NCBI GenBank assembly: GCA_963210315.1
Contig: OY723284.1
Coordinates: 1,674,001 to 1,738,000 of the forward strand
DNA from: Rhynchopus euleeides
Lineage: Eukaryota; Euglenozoa; Diplonemea; Diplonemida; Diplonemidae
Reading direction: 5' to 3'
Length of the DNA stretch: 64,000 bases
The translations under genes and the position numbers were made by a program. The notes under the pieces were generated by a model that saw only the letters and a program-made list of their open reading frames with translations, made no database searches and was not told where the DNA came from. This document shows positions 1 to 10,231 of this stretch, piece by piece (positions within the stretch are counted from its first letter, which is position 1; the number at the start of each line of letters is the position of its first letter).

Positions 1-1
1 G

Positions 2-142
2 GTGGCTGAACTCATTCTGCTGACGCAACAACACAACATTCCCACTAATCAGGTCAAGAAAGACCTTGCCGAGGCACTGGGGAAGGCAACATGCGTGCCA
101 CCTGAGCCAGAACCACCGCAGAAAAGGCAAAGAACGAAATAA
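2..142 (+). CDS. C-terminal end of an unknown protein (5' partial)
   Basis: An open frame enters from the left edge and runs 46 codons to TAA. The peptide begins VAELILLTQQHNIPTNQVKK and ends PPEPEPPQKRQRTK. The amphipathic helix-like start and the proline/basic tail, which could act as a nuclear localisation signal, look like a real C-terminus rather than chance. No start codon or domain is visible, so the function is unknown. The following sequence is non-coding. Confidence 0.4.
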   Translation: MAELILLTQQHNIPTNQVKKDLAEALGKATCVPPEPEPPQKRQRTK

Positions 143-954
143 TGCGGTCGGGAGTGGTTCAGGTACAAAGGCAAGGTACGAAACTGAGGTACATTTTTTA
201 GGACCCCAAAAAATCATCACAAAAGTGCGTATCAGGTGTCACAAGTGGGCCCCAGACAGTTTCCGGGGGGGTATGGGTCGGATTTTCGGGTCAGATCAGG
301 TATTAGGGCGGTTCTGATGGTATGTTGAAAATTTTGGTTTTCGTACGTTTTTAGGGGGGCTTATGACCCCCCCTAGGGGGGGGGGGGCAAGGATGCTATG
401 ATGACGGGAATCATGAACGAGGAGCGTGCAAAAAAATAACTCGAGATGCCAAGCAGCCCCACCCACCCACCCCTCCCACTGCCACGTTCACCCCCCCACC
501 CCCCCTGTCTCCCCAACATGATGCTCCAAGAGATGTTGCCTCCGGGTAAGCGAGCTTTCGAGCACGCAGTGTCATTGGAAACCACTTCGTTTCACTACTC
601 AGTACACCCTCTCAGATTCCTCATGTCGGCAACATTCAACTCAGAAGCAACTCCATCCGCGTCGCCGTGGCGTTGGGCGGAGCCCAACGCCACGGCGACC
701 CAAGCCCACAGGTGCGACAAAAAAAATCGTCAGCTGATTGAGGGTGTGATATGAGGGTTCCATCCAACAAGGATAACAAGGCGGCACTTTCAAAGTCCTG
801 CCAAGGACAGCGCCACGTGGGTGTGTGCTTCTGATACTTATTATGTCATCATGTGAAACCCTGCCAACATCCCTGACACGCTCACGAAGAGCATGCCACG
901 AGAAAAAAGGGCCCGACAAGCAACTCCATCCGCGTCGCGCCGTGGCGTTGGGCA
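143..954. other. Intergenic stretch with a short palindrome
   Basis: No convincing gene is visible. It holds poly-C/poly-G runs near 363-390 and 485-510 and a perfect hairpin with 18-nt arms (661-678 and 682-699, 3-nt loop). The same hairpin recurs at about 930-1140, where the CMC MITE has split it. The 661-699 copy therefore represents the unoccupied site. Confidence 0.6.
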
Positions 955-1118
955 CACGGTGGACTCCAGCGGCCCTAGCGGGAGTCTGGGAGCGGGAGTC
1001 TGAGCGGGTGTCAAAGACTCCCGCTAGCGGGAGTCTATACTCCCGCTAGCGGGAGTTGGACTCCCCCTAGTTGAGACTCCCGAAAAGGGTTACCCTACCC
1101 CCGCTGGAGTCCACCGTG
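955..1118. mobile_element. 164-bp CMC/CACTA-like MITE with CA target duplication
   Basis: The terminal inverted repeats begin CACGGTGGACTCCAGCGG and end with its complement. The interior is packed with the palindrome CCCGCTAGCGGG and related GCGGGAGT motifs, the kind of subterminal repeat typical of CACTA-type elements. Dinucleotide CA flanks both ends (953-954 and 1119-1120). It sits in the loop of a hairpin whose intact version is at 661-699. There is no coding capacity. Its ends match the 3-kb element at 44358-47353, which could be its autonomous or source form. Confidence 0.85.
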
Positions 1119-1120
1119 CA

Positions 1121-3783
1121 GAGCCCAACGCCACGGCGACCCAAGCCCACAGGCACGACAATAATTCGCAAAAATTCACAAATGAGTTTGTGAACGCTTT
1201 GTGAAAGTTTGCGAAAATTTGCGAAAGTTTGTGAACGTTTTGTGAAAGTTTGTGAAGTGTTTGTATAGCGTATCAGTTCTCGTGCGTCGTCTTTCGTAGA
1301 CGTTCTGTACGATGCGGATCCGCTAATCCAACATAGCAAAAGTGTTTGTGAAAATTTGTGAACTCTCAAAATTTCAACTGGCCTGACAGCCCCATGATGT
1401 TTGATTACCAACGTGGGTTTCGAACGAACAAGCTCGTTGTGTCAGTGCGGTACAACTCGAAATGGCCAACAGACACCACAATATGTACAACGAAAGAAGG
1501 GTCCTTCGTTTATTCTGGCTTTTCCGGAACAAGCTTCCTTGTCACGTCAAAAGAGTCAGTGGGAGCGTCCGGTGCACACACCAGAACACCGATTCACGTC
1601 AACATTCCTTCCGTAGGGAACCCCTCATGACGCTGCCCCCTTGTGGACACAGCCTGTACCTTTAGGCCTTTGACACAGAGGTCTCCGCTACGCGGTGCAG
1701 AATCAGTCCATCCCTTCTTGGGGGTTTTCGGATCTGGGAGCCACGCTCAGCAGACGACCAACCACACAGCGTCTGAAACCTAAAAAGAAAGTGTGTGTCG
1801 AAGTTAGAAATAAACTTACATCATACGGATGACTTACCATCATGATCACGAATTCACGTTCGTGATCATCGCCTTTTTTCGGATCACGGCGTGATCACGA
1901 TTTCACTTTTTTTGACCACCATTTCGTGACAACGTGAAGAATTGTATCATTTTTGTGACACTTCAGGTGAGCCAATGTCGGGGAAAAGCTAGCACCATCC
2001 AGTGCCCACTCCTGGTGCAAAACACCATATCTTCCCGGTGGCAGCCACCCCTGACAATTGAGTGCACAGAGCCCCACTCCTTGCAGGAGTGGAGGTGAAC
2101 GAGCTGACTGTCCCTGCTTCTCTGAAACGCGCACACACACCGGATCCTGAAGATGTTGACAAGAAGGGGCAGGGGGCAGGGGACCTGCCGCGCTGCAGCG
2201 GGCTGAGCTGAGCTTGGAGGCGAAGGGGCGGAGACCTCGTGGTCTGGTCCCATCCCCACAACACGAGCTGCAGACTGTGTCGGCGGCAGCCAGGCACTGG
2301 ACGTCTGGCCAAATAGCGCCAACCTGCAGGTGGGGGTGCTGTGTTCAACGATATGCAGAACATGGCGGAGAAGCTCCAGCAAAGCAGGGTTCGATGTCCG
2401 ATTTCGGTCACGTCGTTTCATGTCGTAAAAATCACAACGTGATAGCGTTGTGATCAAATAAAATCCACGACGGCGTGATGCACTGCCACCAAGCTAATTT
2501 TCTTTGCCAAAACGCTTCACTTTGTGTCACGATGGTGAATCATCCATGTGCCCCACCCCCCATTCTGGGATCTTGTGCTTCCTTCTGGGGGGCCCTCGCT
2601 GCCAGATGTGACTGAGTGAGAAAAGGTGAGCAACAGCCCCACTTCCCCTCACTGACTGACGAGCTGTGACTGGTAGCGAGGGCCCCCTGCCTTCAATTTC
2701 AATACCCTCCCCCCCCAAATATGGGAATCGGGCACCCACGTTCGCGACACCCCTGTGCCGAAGTTGCGTGTTATTGCTATACTCCACCTATTTGTATTAG
2801 AGAGCGACAGATATTTACCGAAGCTTGTCGCTTCGCGGAGATCGCTTCCAATTGCAAGCAGGCTTCAGGCCTCAGACCCTGATAAGGAATGGAAAGCTGT
2901 CCGTGCTCTCAGAGATAATACGCTTGCTCCATCGGTGGCAGTGCTGTCGCACTGTGCCGAATCATATTTCGTTCTTTCCTTCGAGGCCTTTCTGGACAGA
3001 GACCTTCTCTGAACTCCAGAGCGTTAAAATCCTCGATGCGATTTTTTATGTCGCATGTCTGCACCCTATTATTTGCACGCATGAGCCATTCACACCTGAG
3101 ATGCGCAGCTGCACTAACGCTGCCTCCACTGTGCGGCCGAAATATCAGAGCGAAGAGGCAGCAGGAACGAGTTGGTTGCGTCCATCCAATTAATGGTGGG
3201 GCAACCCCTTGTGAGAATGCTTCCAGTGCACTGCTGCATGCATCACACGAGTGCTTTGTTCCGACAACGAGAAGCCCCATACCCACCCCACGCCCAACCC
3301 CGGCACTGTTTGGAGTTGGCTGCACGTCGTGGGTCCTGCTCATGTGTCCTACTCAGGTGTCACTCACAAGGAAGTGTAGGGATCACAGCCCACAACCGGT
3401 GGGACTCAACTGTCGGGGCGATTTGGAGCATGCATTGGTCATATCTGGTGAGCTCCTATAAGACCCCACCACTGGACACACACACACACACCACCCCATC
3501 CACCCAGGGCCAGCCACCCCCCTTGATCCCCACCCCCACCCCCCTTGATGGCCGCCTGCCCTGTTGCGTAGAGGGTGCTGACACCCGACACCGCACTACA
3601 ACACCCGCCCTTCCCACCCACCCCCCCTCCCCCCTTGACACACAGGCACATGCTGTGCCCAACACCGCCTTCTCCTTTTTGCCGCGGGTAAGCCTCAGCT
3701 GTGTGGAGGCGGGCACGATCGCCCCCGCCCCCCCCCCCCCCCCTCCCCCGCCTTTCGTACAAACAACCGATATTTTTTTCACA
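1121..3783. other. Long non-coding stretch before the augmin-like gene
   Basis: Several short frames exist but none shows a recognisable domain. Positions 1263-1343 repeat one arm of the 34504-34568 palindrome (it contains ACGATGCGGATCCGCTAATC). Alternating TTCACAAA-like repeats lie at 1158-1260. A 101-bp MITE lies at 2587-2687. The stretch at about 2860-3011 has coding-like codon use but no family match. The last 300 bases are C-rich and pyrimidine-rich, consistent with a 5' leader or promoter of the next gene, although no TATA box is clear. Confidence 0.5.
2587..2687. repeat. GGGCCCTCGCTACC-type MITE, copy 1
   Basis: A short inverted-repeat unit: it opens GGGGGGCCCTCGCTGCCAG and closes CTGGTAGCGAGGGCCCCC. 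The interior carries GTGACTGAGTGAGAAAA and ACTGACTGACGAGCTGTGAC. Near-identical units occur at 22554-22662 and 58212-58320, and cousins (GGGGGTCTTCGCTAC ends) at 34568-34675 and 35307-35402. It has no coding potential. Confidence 0.75.
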
Positions 3784-5880
3784 ATGCATGTGGCCACCCC
3801 GGGGATGCACGCTGCAGAGCAGAGGAAGATGACACAGGTCCTGTCGCCGTGCCGGGTGGCAGGGCCTCCTGGGGCCGGCGGGGAGGTGTCCCAGATGCCA
3901 CGGCTCGACGGGAAGCTGGCGCTGCGCTGCCCTTCGGCATCCTCTTCGACAGCCTCCTCAGCTCCCCCCTCCTCGGCCTCCTCGGGGTCGCTGGCGCGCC
4001 CCGCCACCTCCTCCGCCACCGCCACCGCACCCCCTTCGCCACGCTCCGCCTCCTCCAGCAGCACCACCGCTGTGCCTCACTACCACCACCACCACACCCC
4101 CGTCTGCCCGCCACCCGCAGCGCCTGGCTGCCTTGGCACTCCCCTGCCCCAGCCGGTGCCGCTGCCTGCGGCAGTGGGGCACTGCAGCGCGCGGCGGGCC
4201 CCGCCCCGTGACATCCTCTCTCCATCGGAGATGGGGGAGGCTGGCGGTGGCGCGGCGGCGGCGCCGCCTGTCATGTCGCCGCACCCCGAGCCAGGCGAGT
4301 CGGGGCAAGCATCTAACTCCCGCCGGTCGTCAGCATCCCCCCCGGCTGTGCCGGGCGTTGCGATGCAGGTTGTGCACCACCACCGCCCCCCTCCCGACCC
4401 GCCTGCTGTGGCGGCTGCGGCTGCTGCTGCGGCGGCGAAGCCGCATCAAGGGGGGGACGGTGGGGCGACAAAGCTGCTCGCCAGGCGCAGGGCTGCGAGG
4501 GGCGGTGTGCCGCGGAGGAGGTTTCAGGCATCCGGGTCGCCGTGCCCCTCGGGGGGGGGCGGTGGGGTGCGTGTGGCGTCGATGCAGTCCGGCGGGCCGT
4601 CGCGGCATTCCGCCGGGATGGCGCAGGGGGAGCCGCGCAGGGCTGCGCCTGCCGCCGCAGAGGCGGCGGTGGTGCCGGCGGCGGCGGCGAAGCCGCGCCG
4701 CCGCCTCCGCACCTCCAGCGCCAGCAGCAACACCAGCGCCGCCACCCCCCGCCCCGGCGGGGCGGAGCGGCAGCCCGCAGGGGCCCAGCGATCCACCTCA
4801 ACCGGTTCCCCCCGGCAGCGCCGCCCGGGCTCCGCCTCCGCCTCCACCCTTGCCTCCACTCAGGCTCCGTCGCCGCGGGGGGCGCGGGGCTGCCTGCCGC
4901 GGCGAGGCTCGGCTGGAGCAGCGCAGGGGGGGCAGCAGCAGCAGCAGCAACAGCTGAGCCAGGGTGTTCTTCGCGGCACGCCCCTGCGGAGGAGGGCGTC
5001 GTCGCCGGGGGTGGCTGCGCAGCAGCCGCCGCCGCCGCCCAGCAGCGCCGGTGGGTCGCCGCGGCCTTCGCCGCGGAGGCGGTATTCCTGCCCCGTTGCC
5101 CCCGGGTCCCCCGCGTCGTCGAATGTGATGCGGGAGCTCGCCCTCGGCACGCCTGTGAAGAACGGCGGTGCAGGCCCCGCCTACTCCACAGCTGCCATCA
5201 GGGTGGGCACACCCGATGCGGCAGCCGCGTCGCTGCGCGAGTCGCTGCAGCAGGCGGGTGGGGGGGCGGCACCCGGTGCGGTGGGGCGGAGGCTGGCACC
5301 CAACGAGCTGGGGCAGCTGCAGCTCTACCGCATGCGTTTGATGCAGTCGCGGCTTACGGAGGTGCGCACGGTGGGTGCGGAGCAGGGCATCGCACAGCTG
5401 CACGCCCTGCGAGAATCCTGCGCAGGGGCAATCGCCGCTGGGGGTGACGCGGAGCTGTCGCTGCTGCAGGTGTCAGCGGATGCTGCCTCCCAAACAGTGC
5501 AGGAAGGAGATGCCTTCATCGGCGCTGCGGTGAAGCTGATGCGCCAGACCATATCCAGCCACGCCGCGCTGCGGAAGGCACTCGAGATGCAGGCGGAGTA
5601 CACCCCTGTTGTGGGTGCCACCGGGGCGGCAGGGATCCTCACGGCCTCCGCGCCCCTCCTCGAGAGGCTGGTGTGCGGTGGCGTGTCGGGTGATACCCCG
5701 TCACCCCAGGCGCTGTCCAGCCTGGCGTCTGACATGGAGGGGGAGATAGCGCGGCTCCGTCGAAACACCGCGGTTTTGGGGAAGCTGGTTGCTGCGGTGG
5801 GGAGCGGGCGTGTTCAGCTCGCACAGGCAGCCACGGCGGAGTCGCGTCTAGGGTTGCTACTCTCCTCCGGAGGGAGTTGA
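3784..5880 (+). CDS. Augmin subunit 8 / QWRF-like protein (putative)
   Basis: A 698-aa open frame. The frame is open further upstream, but ATG 3784 follows a pyrimidine-rich tract and begins MHVATPGMHAAEQRK, so I place the start there. Residues ~1-480 are disordered, basic and rich in Ala, Pro, Ser and Arg, with a glutamine run and many SP/TP sites. Residues ~510-698 are predicted helical: an LGQLQLYRMRLMQSRLTEVR segment, then long amphipathic helices. That layout (basic disordered head for microtubule binding, QWRF-like helix, alpha-helical tail) is what is known of HAUS8/AUG8, the microtubule-anchoring subunit of augmin. The exact QWRF signature is absent, so the assignment is an inference. 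No intron is needed. Confidence 0.45.
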   Translation: MHVATPGMHAAEQRKMTQVLSPCRVAGPPGAGGEVSQMPRLDGKLALRCPSASSSTASSAPPSSASSGSLARPATSSATATAPPSPRSASSSSTTAVPHYHHHHTPVCPPPAAPGCLGTPLPQPVPLPAAVGHCSARRAPPRDILSPSEMGEAGGGAAAAPPVMSPHPEPGESGQASNSRRSSASPPAVPGVAMQVVHHHRPPPDPPAVAAAAAAAAAKPHQGGDGGATKLLARRRAARGGVPRRRFQASGSPCPSGGGGGVRVASMQSGGPSRHSAGMAQGEPRRAAPAAAEAAVVPAAAAKPRRRLRTSSASSNTSAATPRPGGAERQPAGAQRSTSTGSPRQRRPGSASASTLASTQAPSPRGARGCLPRRGSAGAAQGGQQQQQQQLSQGVLRGTPLRRRASSPGVAAQQPPPPPSSAGGSPRPSPRRRYSCPVAPGSPASSNVMRELALGTPVKNGGAGPAYSTAAIRVGTPDAAAASLRESLQQAGGGAAPGAVGRRLAPNELGQLQLYRMRLMQSRLTEVRTVGAEQGIAQLHALRESCAGAIAAGGDAELSLLQVSADAASQTVQEGDAFIGAAVKLMRQTISSHAALRKALEMQAEYTPVVGATGAAGILTASAPLLERLVCGGVSGDTPSPQALSSLASDMEGEIARLRRNTAVLGKLVAAVGSGRVQLAQAATAESRLGLLLSSGGS

Positions 5881-7173
5881 GAGGGTGAGAGAGAGAGAGA
5901 AGACGGAGAAGTGCACACGGAGGTGATAGGGGTGGAGGGGGGGGGGAGGTGAGGCCTTGTTTTTTTGTTTGCCCTTCTCCTCTCTCTGCGCCTGCCAGGC
6001 GCAACGCAACTCCCTCTCTCCCCATTCCAAACAAAGAGAAGGGGAACACGCAGCCCGCACCCCCTCGGGGGAGATTGTGAGATGGTGTCTTATAAAGGGG
6101 TGGCGGTGTTTGCGTGGCGCTACACCGCAGTCCCGCTATCCCTGGCGCTGTCCCCCTCGAGAGGGTTGGGTTGCAGTGGATGCCGTGCCAAGAGTAGGGT
6201 TGATTGGGCCGGTGGTGGTGGTGGTGGTGGTGGTGGTGTTCTGCGCAAGAGAGAAAGGCGTCATCCCCCCCCCCCCTCCCCGCGGTGCATTCTCCTTTCT
6301 CCTTCTCCTCCATCTTCCCGCCCCCCATCCCATCCCACTTCACCTGCGTCTCACTAGATCCCAGGCAGGCGCACGCTGCCTCGAGAAGTAGAGTGGAGGA
6401 GGGCTGGGCTCAGTTCTCTCTCTCCCCCCCCTCTCTCTCAAACGTTTCACTTAACAGCGTGCCGCTGAGATGCTCCTGTCGCACTTCAAGTTCCAGCCAA
6501 ACGCAAGCAGCGCAGAGGAGGGGTCACTTTCTCGTTTTTATTGGTTTCAGCCTTCAAATATACGGGCATGGCATCCTACCATTCGACAGGCCTCAGAGTG
6601 GCATTACCCAGGTCGAGGGAACCCGAGGAACCCTAGAGATTAGATCGTTTCTCTTCTCTACCCTGCCTGCGCCTTTGCTTTTATTACTCTCTCTCTCTCT
6701 CTCTCTCTCTCCTAATGTACCTTTTACCCTCTCGGTTCCCCCAAAGAAAATGGGAAAAAATCCCCTCTTCCGGCGGTTTAGATACTTTGTTCCGCCCCTC
6801 CCCCCCCCCCTCCAAAAAATGGAAGGGTTCAAAACCCGTTCATGCCGCCTGAGTTCACCCATACCCACACATCACCCCCCCCCCTCTCTTCCTCCCATGC
6901 CACACGTCTGGTTCGTTAGATCGGCAGAAAAATCCCGAAGGGTATAGAGTGATATATAGGCCAGAAGGGTGGGAAGCCCCGTCCCCCATACCCACCCCAC
7001 CCCACCCCTCAGCAAGCAGGATGCAGGAGGCTGTGTGTCGTGTCTTTGGGCTTGCCGGAGAAACAACACTCCCCGTCCCGCCCCACTCCCAAGCGGTGCA
7101 CTCTTGTGGTGTAACGCGTCCCGCAGCCTCACCCACCGCCACGGCAGGCATCAGATCAAAGCAGAAAAATACG
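5881..7173. other. Intergenic region with simple repeats
   Basis: No gene is visible. Contents: GA-rich tract at 5881-5910, (GGT)n at about 6204-6239, a (CT)n run at about 6687-6712, and several poly-C blocks. The last ~220 bases before 7174 would be the promoter and leader of the spliced small gene. Confidence 0.5.
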
Positions 7174-7866
7174 ATGGTGAGCTACACAACGATGGTGGCG
7201 CTGCCCCTGGGCGCGTGGTTTCTGTGGGACACGGCAGGTATGCAACGTTCCTTCCAGGGGGGGGGGGGGGGCGTTCGTTGCGGGTTCTTTCGACCAGGGC
7301 ATTTTTTGGGACATTTTTCAGCTCATCACCAGCAAATCATATGCTGTGGGGCGGGGTGTTCGGGAGTCCGAAGAAAGAATCCAAAACTGCTGCCGTTGGG
7401 GTCCCGTTCTCTATCTCTTGTGATTCCAATCGGTTGCACTGATGGCCTTCAGTGGAATGTTTGGTTGTGCAGAGGTGGTGCCACCCGATGCTGCCCTCCA
7501 CACACTGCACACTGCACACACCTCTCCACGCCCTGCAGAATACTACCTGCCCAAGAGCATCAACATCCCGCTCGTCAGCTATTTCCGTCGGGAGTGGGCA
7601 CGCGACCCTGCCTCCCAGGCAGTGCACATGAAGCTTCTTGGGGACATTGCTCTGTTCGCGGTGATTGTGTACCAGTTCTACGAGGCGGCTGAGGTATGTC
7701 GAAAAGGGTGTGCGTGTATTTTGAGGGTGTTTCTGTTGTGGAAAAAAAAATGCCGCGCACACAGCTCAGGCGTGTATCTATTTCACGGAATGAAAATAGG
7801 AATTTGGGGAAAAAATATTTTTTTGCACTATTTTTTTGCACTTTTTTCCTTTGGATTTTATAGTGA
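7174..7866 (+). CDS. Small two-helix membrane protein, three exons (putative)
   Basis: Exon 1 (7174-7237) starts at an ATG and encodes MVSYTTMVALPLGAWFLWDTA. An intron starting GTATGC runs to CTGCAG at 7538. Exon 2 (7539-7693) continues in phase as YYLPKSINIPLVSYFRREWA and ends VIVYQFYEAAE before a GTATGT donor. After a T-rich tract the next plausible acceptor, TTTTATAG, gives TGA as the very first codon of exon 3 (7864-7866). The product would be 73 residues. Hydrophobic stretches near residues 8-18 and 57-69 suggest two membrane segments with a short basic loop, reminiscent of small mitochondrial complex subunits. I do not recognise the family. The splice sites are consensus and the phases agree, but exon 3 is inferred. 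Confidence 0.5.
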
Positions 7867-9919
7867 CCCTACTTGGTATTGGCCGAAAATTTTTATGTTC
7901 CCGGTCTTGGATGTGCTCAAACAGTCAAAAGAACACATTTTCCGGATGCAAAAAAAAATTGCACCTGGGGGTGGAGAGGGGGGTCGGAGGGCGGTGGTGT
8001 GAGAGGCTTGCTCTCGAGCTCAAACCAACAGATGTTCACTACCGTGGCCTCCGGCGGCTGGGGGGCGGAACCCCCCAGACCCCCCCATGCGACATGTGCT
8101 ATCTGTCAGTTGTGTTGTACTTGAGCGTATGCGACTATGGAGCCAGGCCAACAGACGTTCGCTACCGTGGCCTCCGGCGGCTGGGGGGCTCCGCCCCCCA
8201 GACCCCCCTGTGGCTTGTGCCTGGTCTTGGAGCCAAGCTTGCGCGTACGGGGCTGGGCATATCGGTTCACACCTCGCGGGAGGCTGGGCCGAGCCTAATC
8301 TCTCAGAGACGAACACCTTGCGAATGCGATCGGGTTTGCGGGCTTGCGGCTATGACATCTCGAAAGGGTCGTCGGGGCCCGTGATATGTTTCGGGTTCAC
8401 TTGGTGGGCATCCGTGGCGAGGAACCACGTGTATGTGTGCGAGGAAGCAAGGAGATACCACACCGGAGCCACACAGCACCAGGTCGACCTGGATCTGGTC
8501 GAGCTCAGGGGGAAGGAAGCACAGTCACCAAAGTGAGTCACCACCGCCGGCCTCAACCACCAAACTGCAACGCAGAGGTTCCGCTATTCTCACAAGGAAG
8601 GCGCCCTGGGATGTACAGTGATTTGTGTGCAGCATCAAGAGGCACTGACCGCCTTGAACAGAGAGGTAGTGTACAGGTGGCGAGCAGTGGGAGGGCGTGC
8701 TGTGTCCTTCCACTTCCCCATCTACCTCCATTCGTTCACCGTTGTTGATAGCGATTTTTTCGCCATTTTTTCGAATCGTATGCATCGGTGAGGCCGAGTG
8801 AATCAAAATAGCGCAAAACTCACACCAAAATCTGTGTCTGAGGCACAGAAATCGTGCAAAAAAGCACCCAAAAAAAAGTGCAAAAAAACCAAAATAGGAT
8901 TTCGAAAATCGGCCAAAATACCCCCAAAATAGAGCCACACCTGGTTTGCCCCCCGGCAGGATCCCGGGAAACCCCGGCCGGGCCCGGAAATTCCGGGCCC
9001 GGGACCGGGATTTTGAAATCCCGGCCGGGAATCCCGGGGGTTCTCAGTCTCAGGTCGCTTGGACCGAGGTCATCTCAGACCTATGGCTTTCAGTCCCAGT
9101 TTCAGATTCAGACCTGCTGATCCAGAACCGCACCCTCTCCTTCCACACCAATTGTATCCACTGCTCATGGGTCCGAGTGACGACGATAGCAACGACGATG
9201 GCTCCATAGCAAAGATGGCTACCACTGTCAAAGCTCATCTGGAACAGAAACTGTCCCAGATGGAAGTCTCCTGTATAAATACAGGGTTCGGGGTTACCAC
9301 GAGTGTAACGCAGATACGTGCAGGTGTGTCAAGAGAGTGTGCAGCTCACAGCAGTTCCGCATCCTCCTCCTGGTTGCTGAACTCCACAGTCCTAGGACGA
9401 CGAAGAGGACGACGAGGGTCGACGTAGGCTTATCTTACGCTACGGCAGGGGTGGACTCAGCCACCCCGGGGGCAGGTTGAACAGGTTGTGTGGTTCCACT
9501 GATCAACATGTAGGTCGGCCTGTCTGATAAGACTCAGCCACCCTGCGGGTCAAGTGATTACAAAAGGGTGCCTATTTGACCAAAAGGCAAAATTTCCTCC
9601 CGCCATGCTCCCGTACCACAGAGGCTGTTGTGTTTTGCCTCTGTGTATGCGTACGTTTTGCGATGACGGGGTGTGGAACCTGGCGTAGACCGAGCTACAA
9701 CCAGGAACCAACGGCCCAACTCGGCGCCGTGGGTCAATTTTTGTGAAAAGGCCTTGACCAGAGGCATCCCCCTAACACTAAATTTGCTCTGTTTCACCTG
9801 AACCGACCAACCAGGCACCGTGAGGAGGCATCAGAGCCCCTCGTGGACAGCCGCAGCACCCTTCCTTTACTAACGTCAGGTTCACCACTAGCACGAAGCA
9901 TCACTGTTTTACGTCAGGT
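7867..9919. other. Non-coding stretch with repeat copies and an unassigned ORF
   Basis: Holds the hairpin-repeat pair at 8028-8208 and its trailing module to about 8320. Two frames (about 8386-8536 and 9059-9427) look mildly coding but carry no domain; the second contains HLEQKLSQMEVSCINTGFG. Block 8942-9045 begins GGTTTGCCCCCCGG and is a cluster of CCCGGG/GGCCGGG palindromes, also seen at 11378-11463 and 11571-11714. Confidence 0.4.
8028..8208 (+). repeat. Dispersed hairpin repeat, paired copies
   Basis: Two copies, 8028-8086 and 8151-8208, of a ~58-bp module: CAGATGTTCACTACCGTGG, then CCTCCGGCGG, then the hairpin GGGGGGCTCCGCCCCCC (imperfect in the first copy), then AGACCCCCC. About 14 copies are scattered through the window, nearly always in pairs 100-230 bp apart. 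The flank after 8208 (to ~8320, ending near CTCAGAGACGAACACC) matches the reverse complement of 45675-45790, so the repeated unit is larger than the core. Confidence 0.85.
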
Positions 9920-10231
9920 ATGGCAAATGCCCACCCAAGGAAGTCGAGGAGTTTGAGCCGTTGGAAGTTACCAGAGGGACAAGCAAGAGGGATCTGCAAA
10001 GCAGTGATGTCTGTTGTACCCTTGGACCACATTAAACTCAAACTGAACCCTCAGTCGTCCTTGATCGCCCGACAAGGTTCCTTTCAGCTTTCTAACAGAT
10101 GGGTACCGCAACTGTCCAACTATCTACAGACTCACATCCCAGAAGGTGCAGTCCAGGTTCCACAGAGCAAATTAAATGTTAGCATTTCTGCACAACTACC
10201 GGTACGCAAATCGCAGCGGCGGTGGAAGTGA
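9920..10231 (+). CDS. Hypothetical 103-aa protein
   Basis: ATG-initiated frame beginning MANAHPRKSRSLSRWKLPEG and ending PVRKSQRRWK. It is basic, with a central VVPLDHIKLKLNPQSSLIAR segment that has codon use like real coding sequence. No known domain, signal peptide or membrane helix is visible. The ATG is immediately preceded by CAGGT, so it may instead be part of a longer spliced gene. It lies in a repeat-rich region and could be a fragment. Confidence 0.25.
   Translation: MANAHPRKSRSLSRWKLPEGQARGICKAVMSVVPLDHIKLKLNPQSSLIARQGSFQLSNRWVPQLSNYLQTHIPEGAVQVPQSKLNVSISAQLPVRKSQRRWK

Noticed and set aside
3172-3783. N-terminal extension of the augmin-like frame to 902 aa
   Set aside because: The upstream part is poly-C-driven Pro/Thr/His sequence without an ATG in context; ATG 3784 is a better start.
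4133-4957. Alternative-frame proteins over the GC-rich augmin-like gene
   Set aside because: Shadow frames of a high-GC coding sequence.
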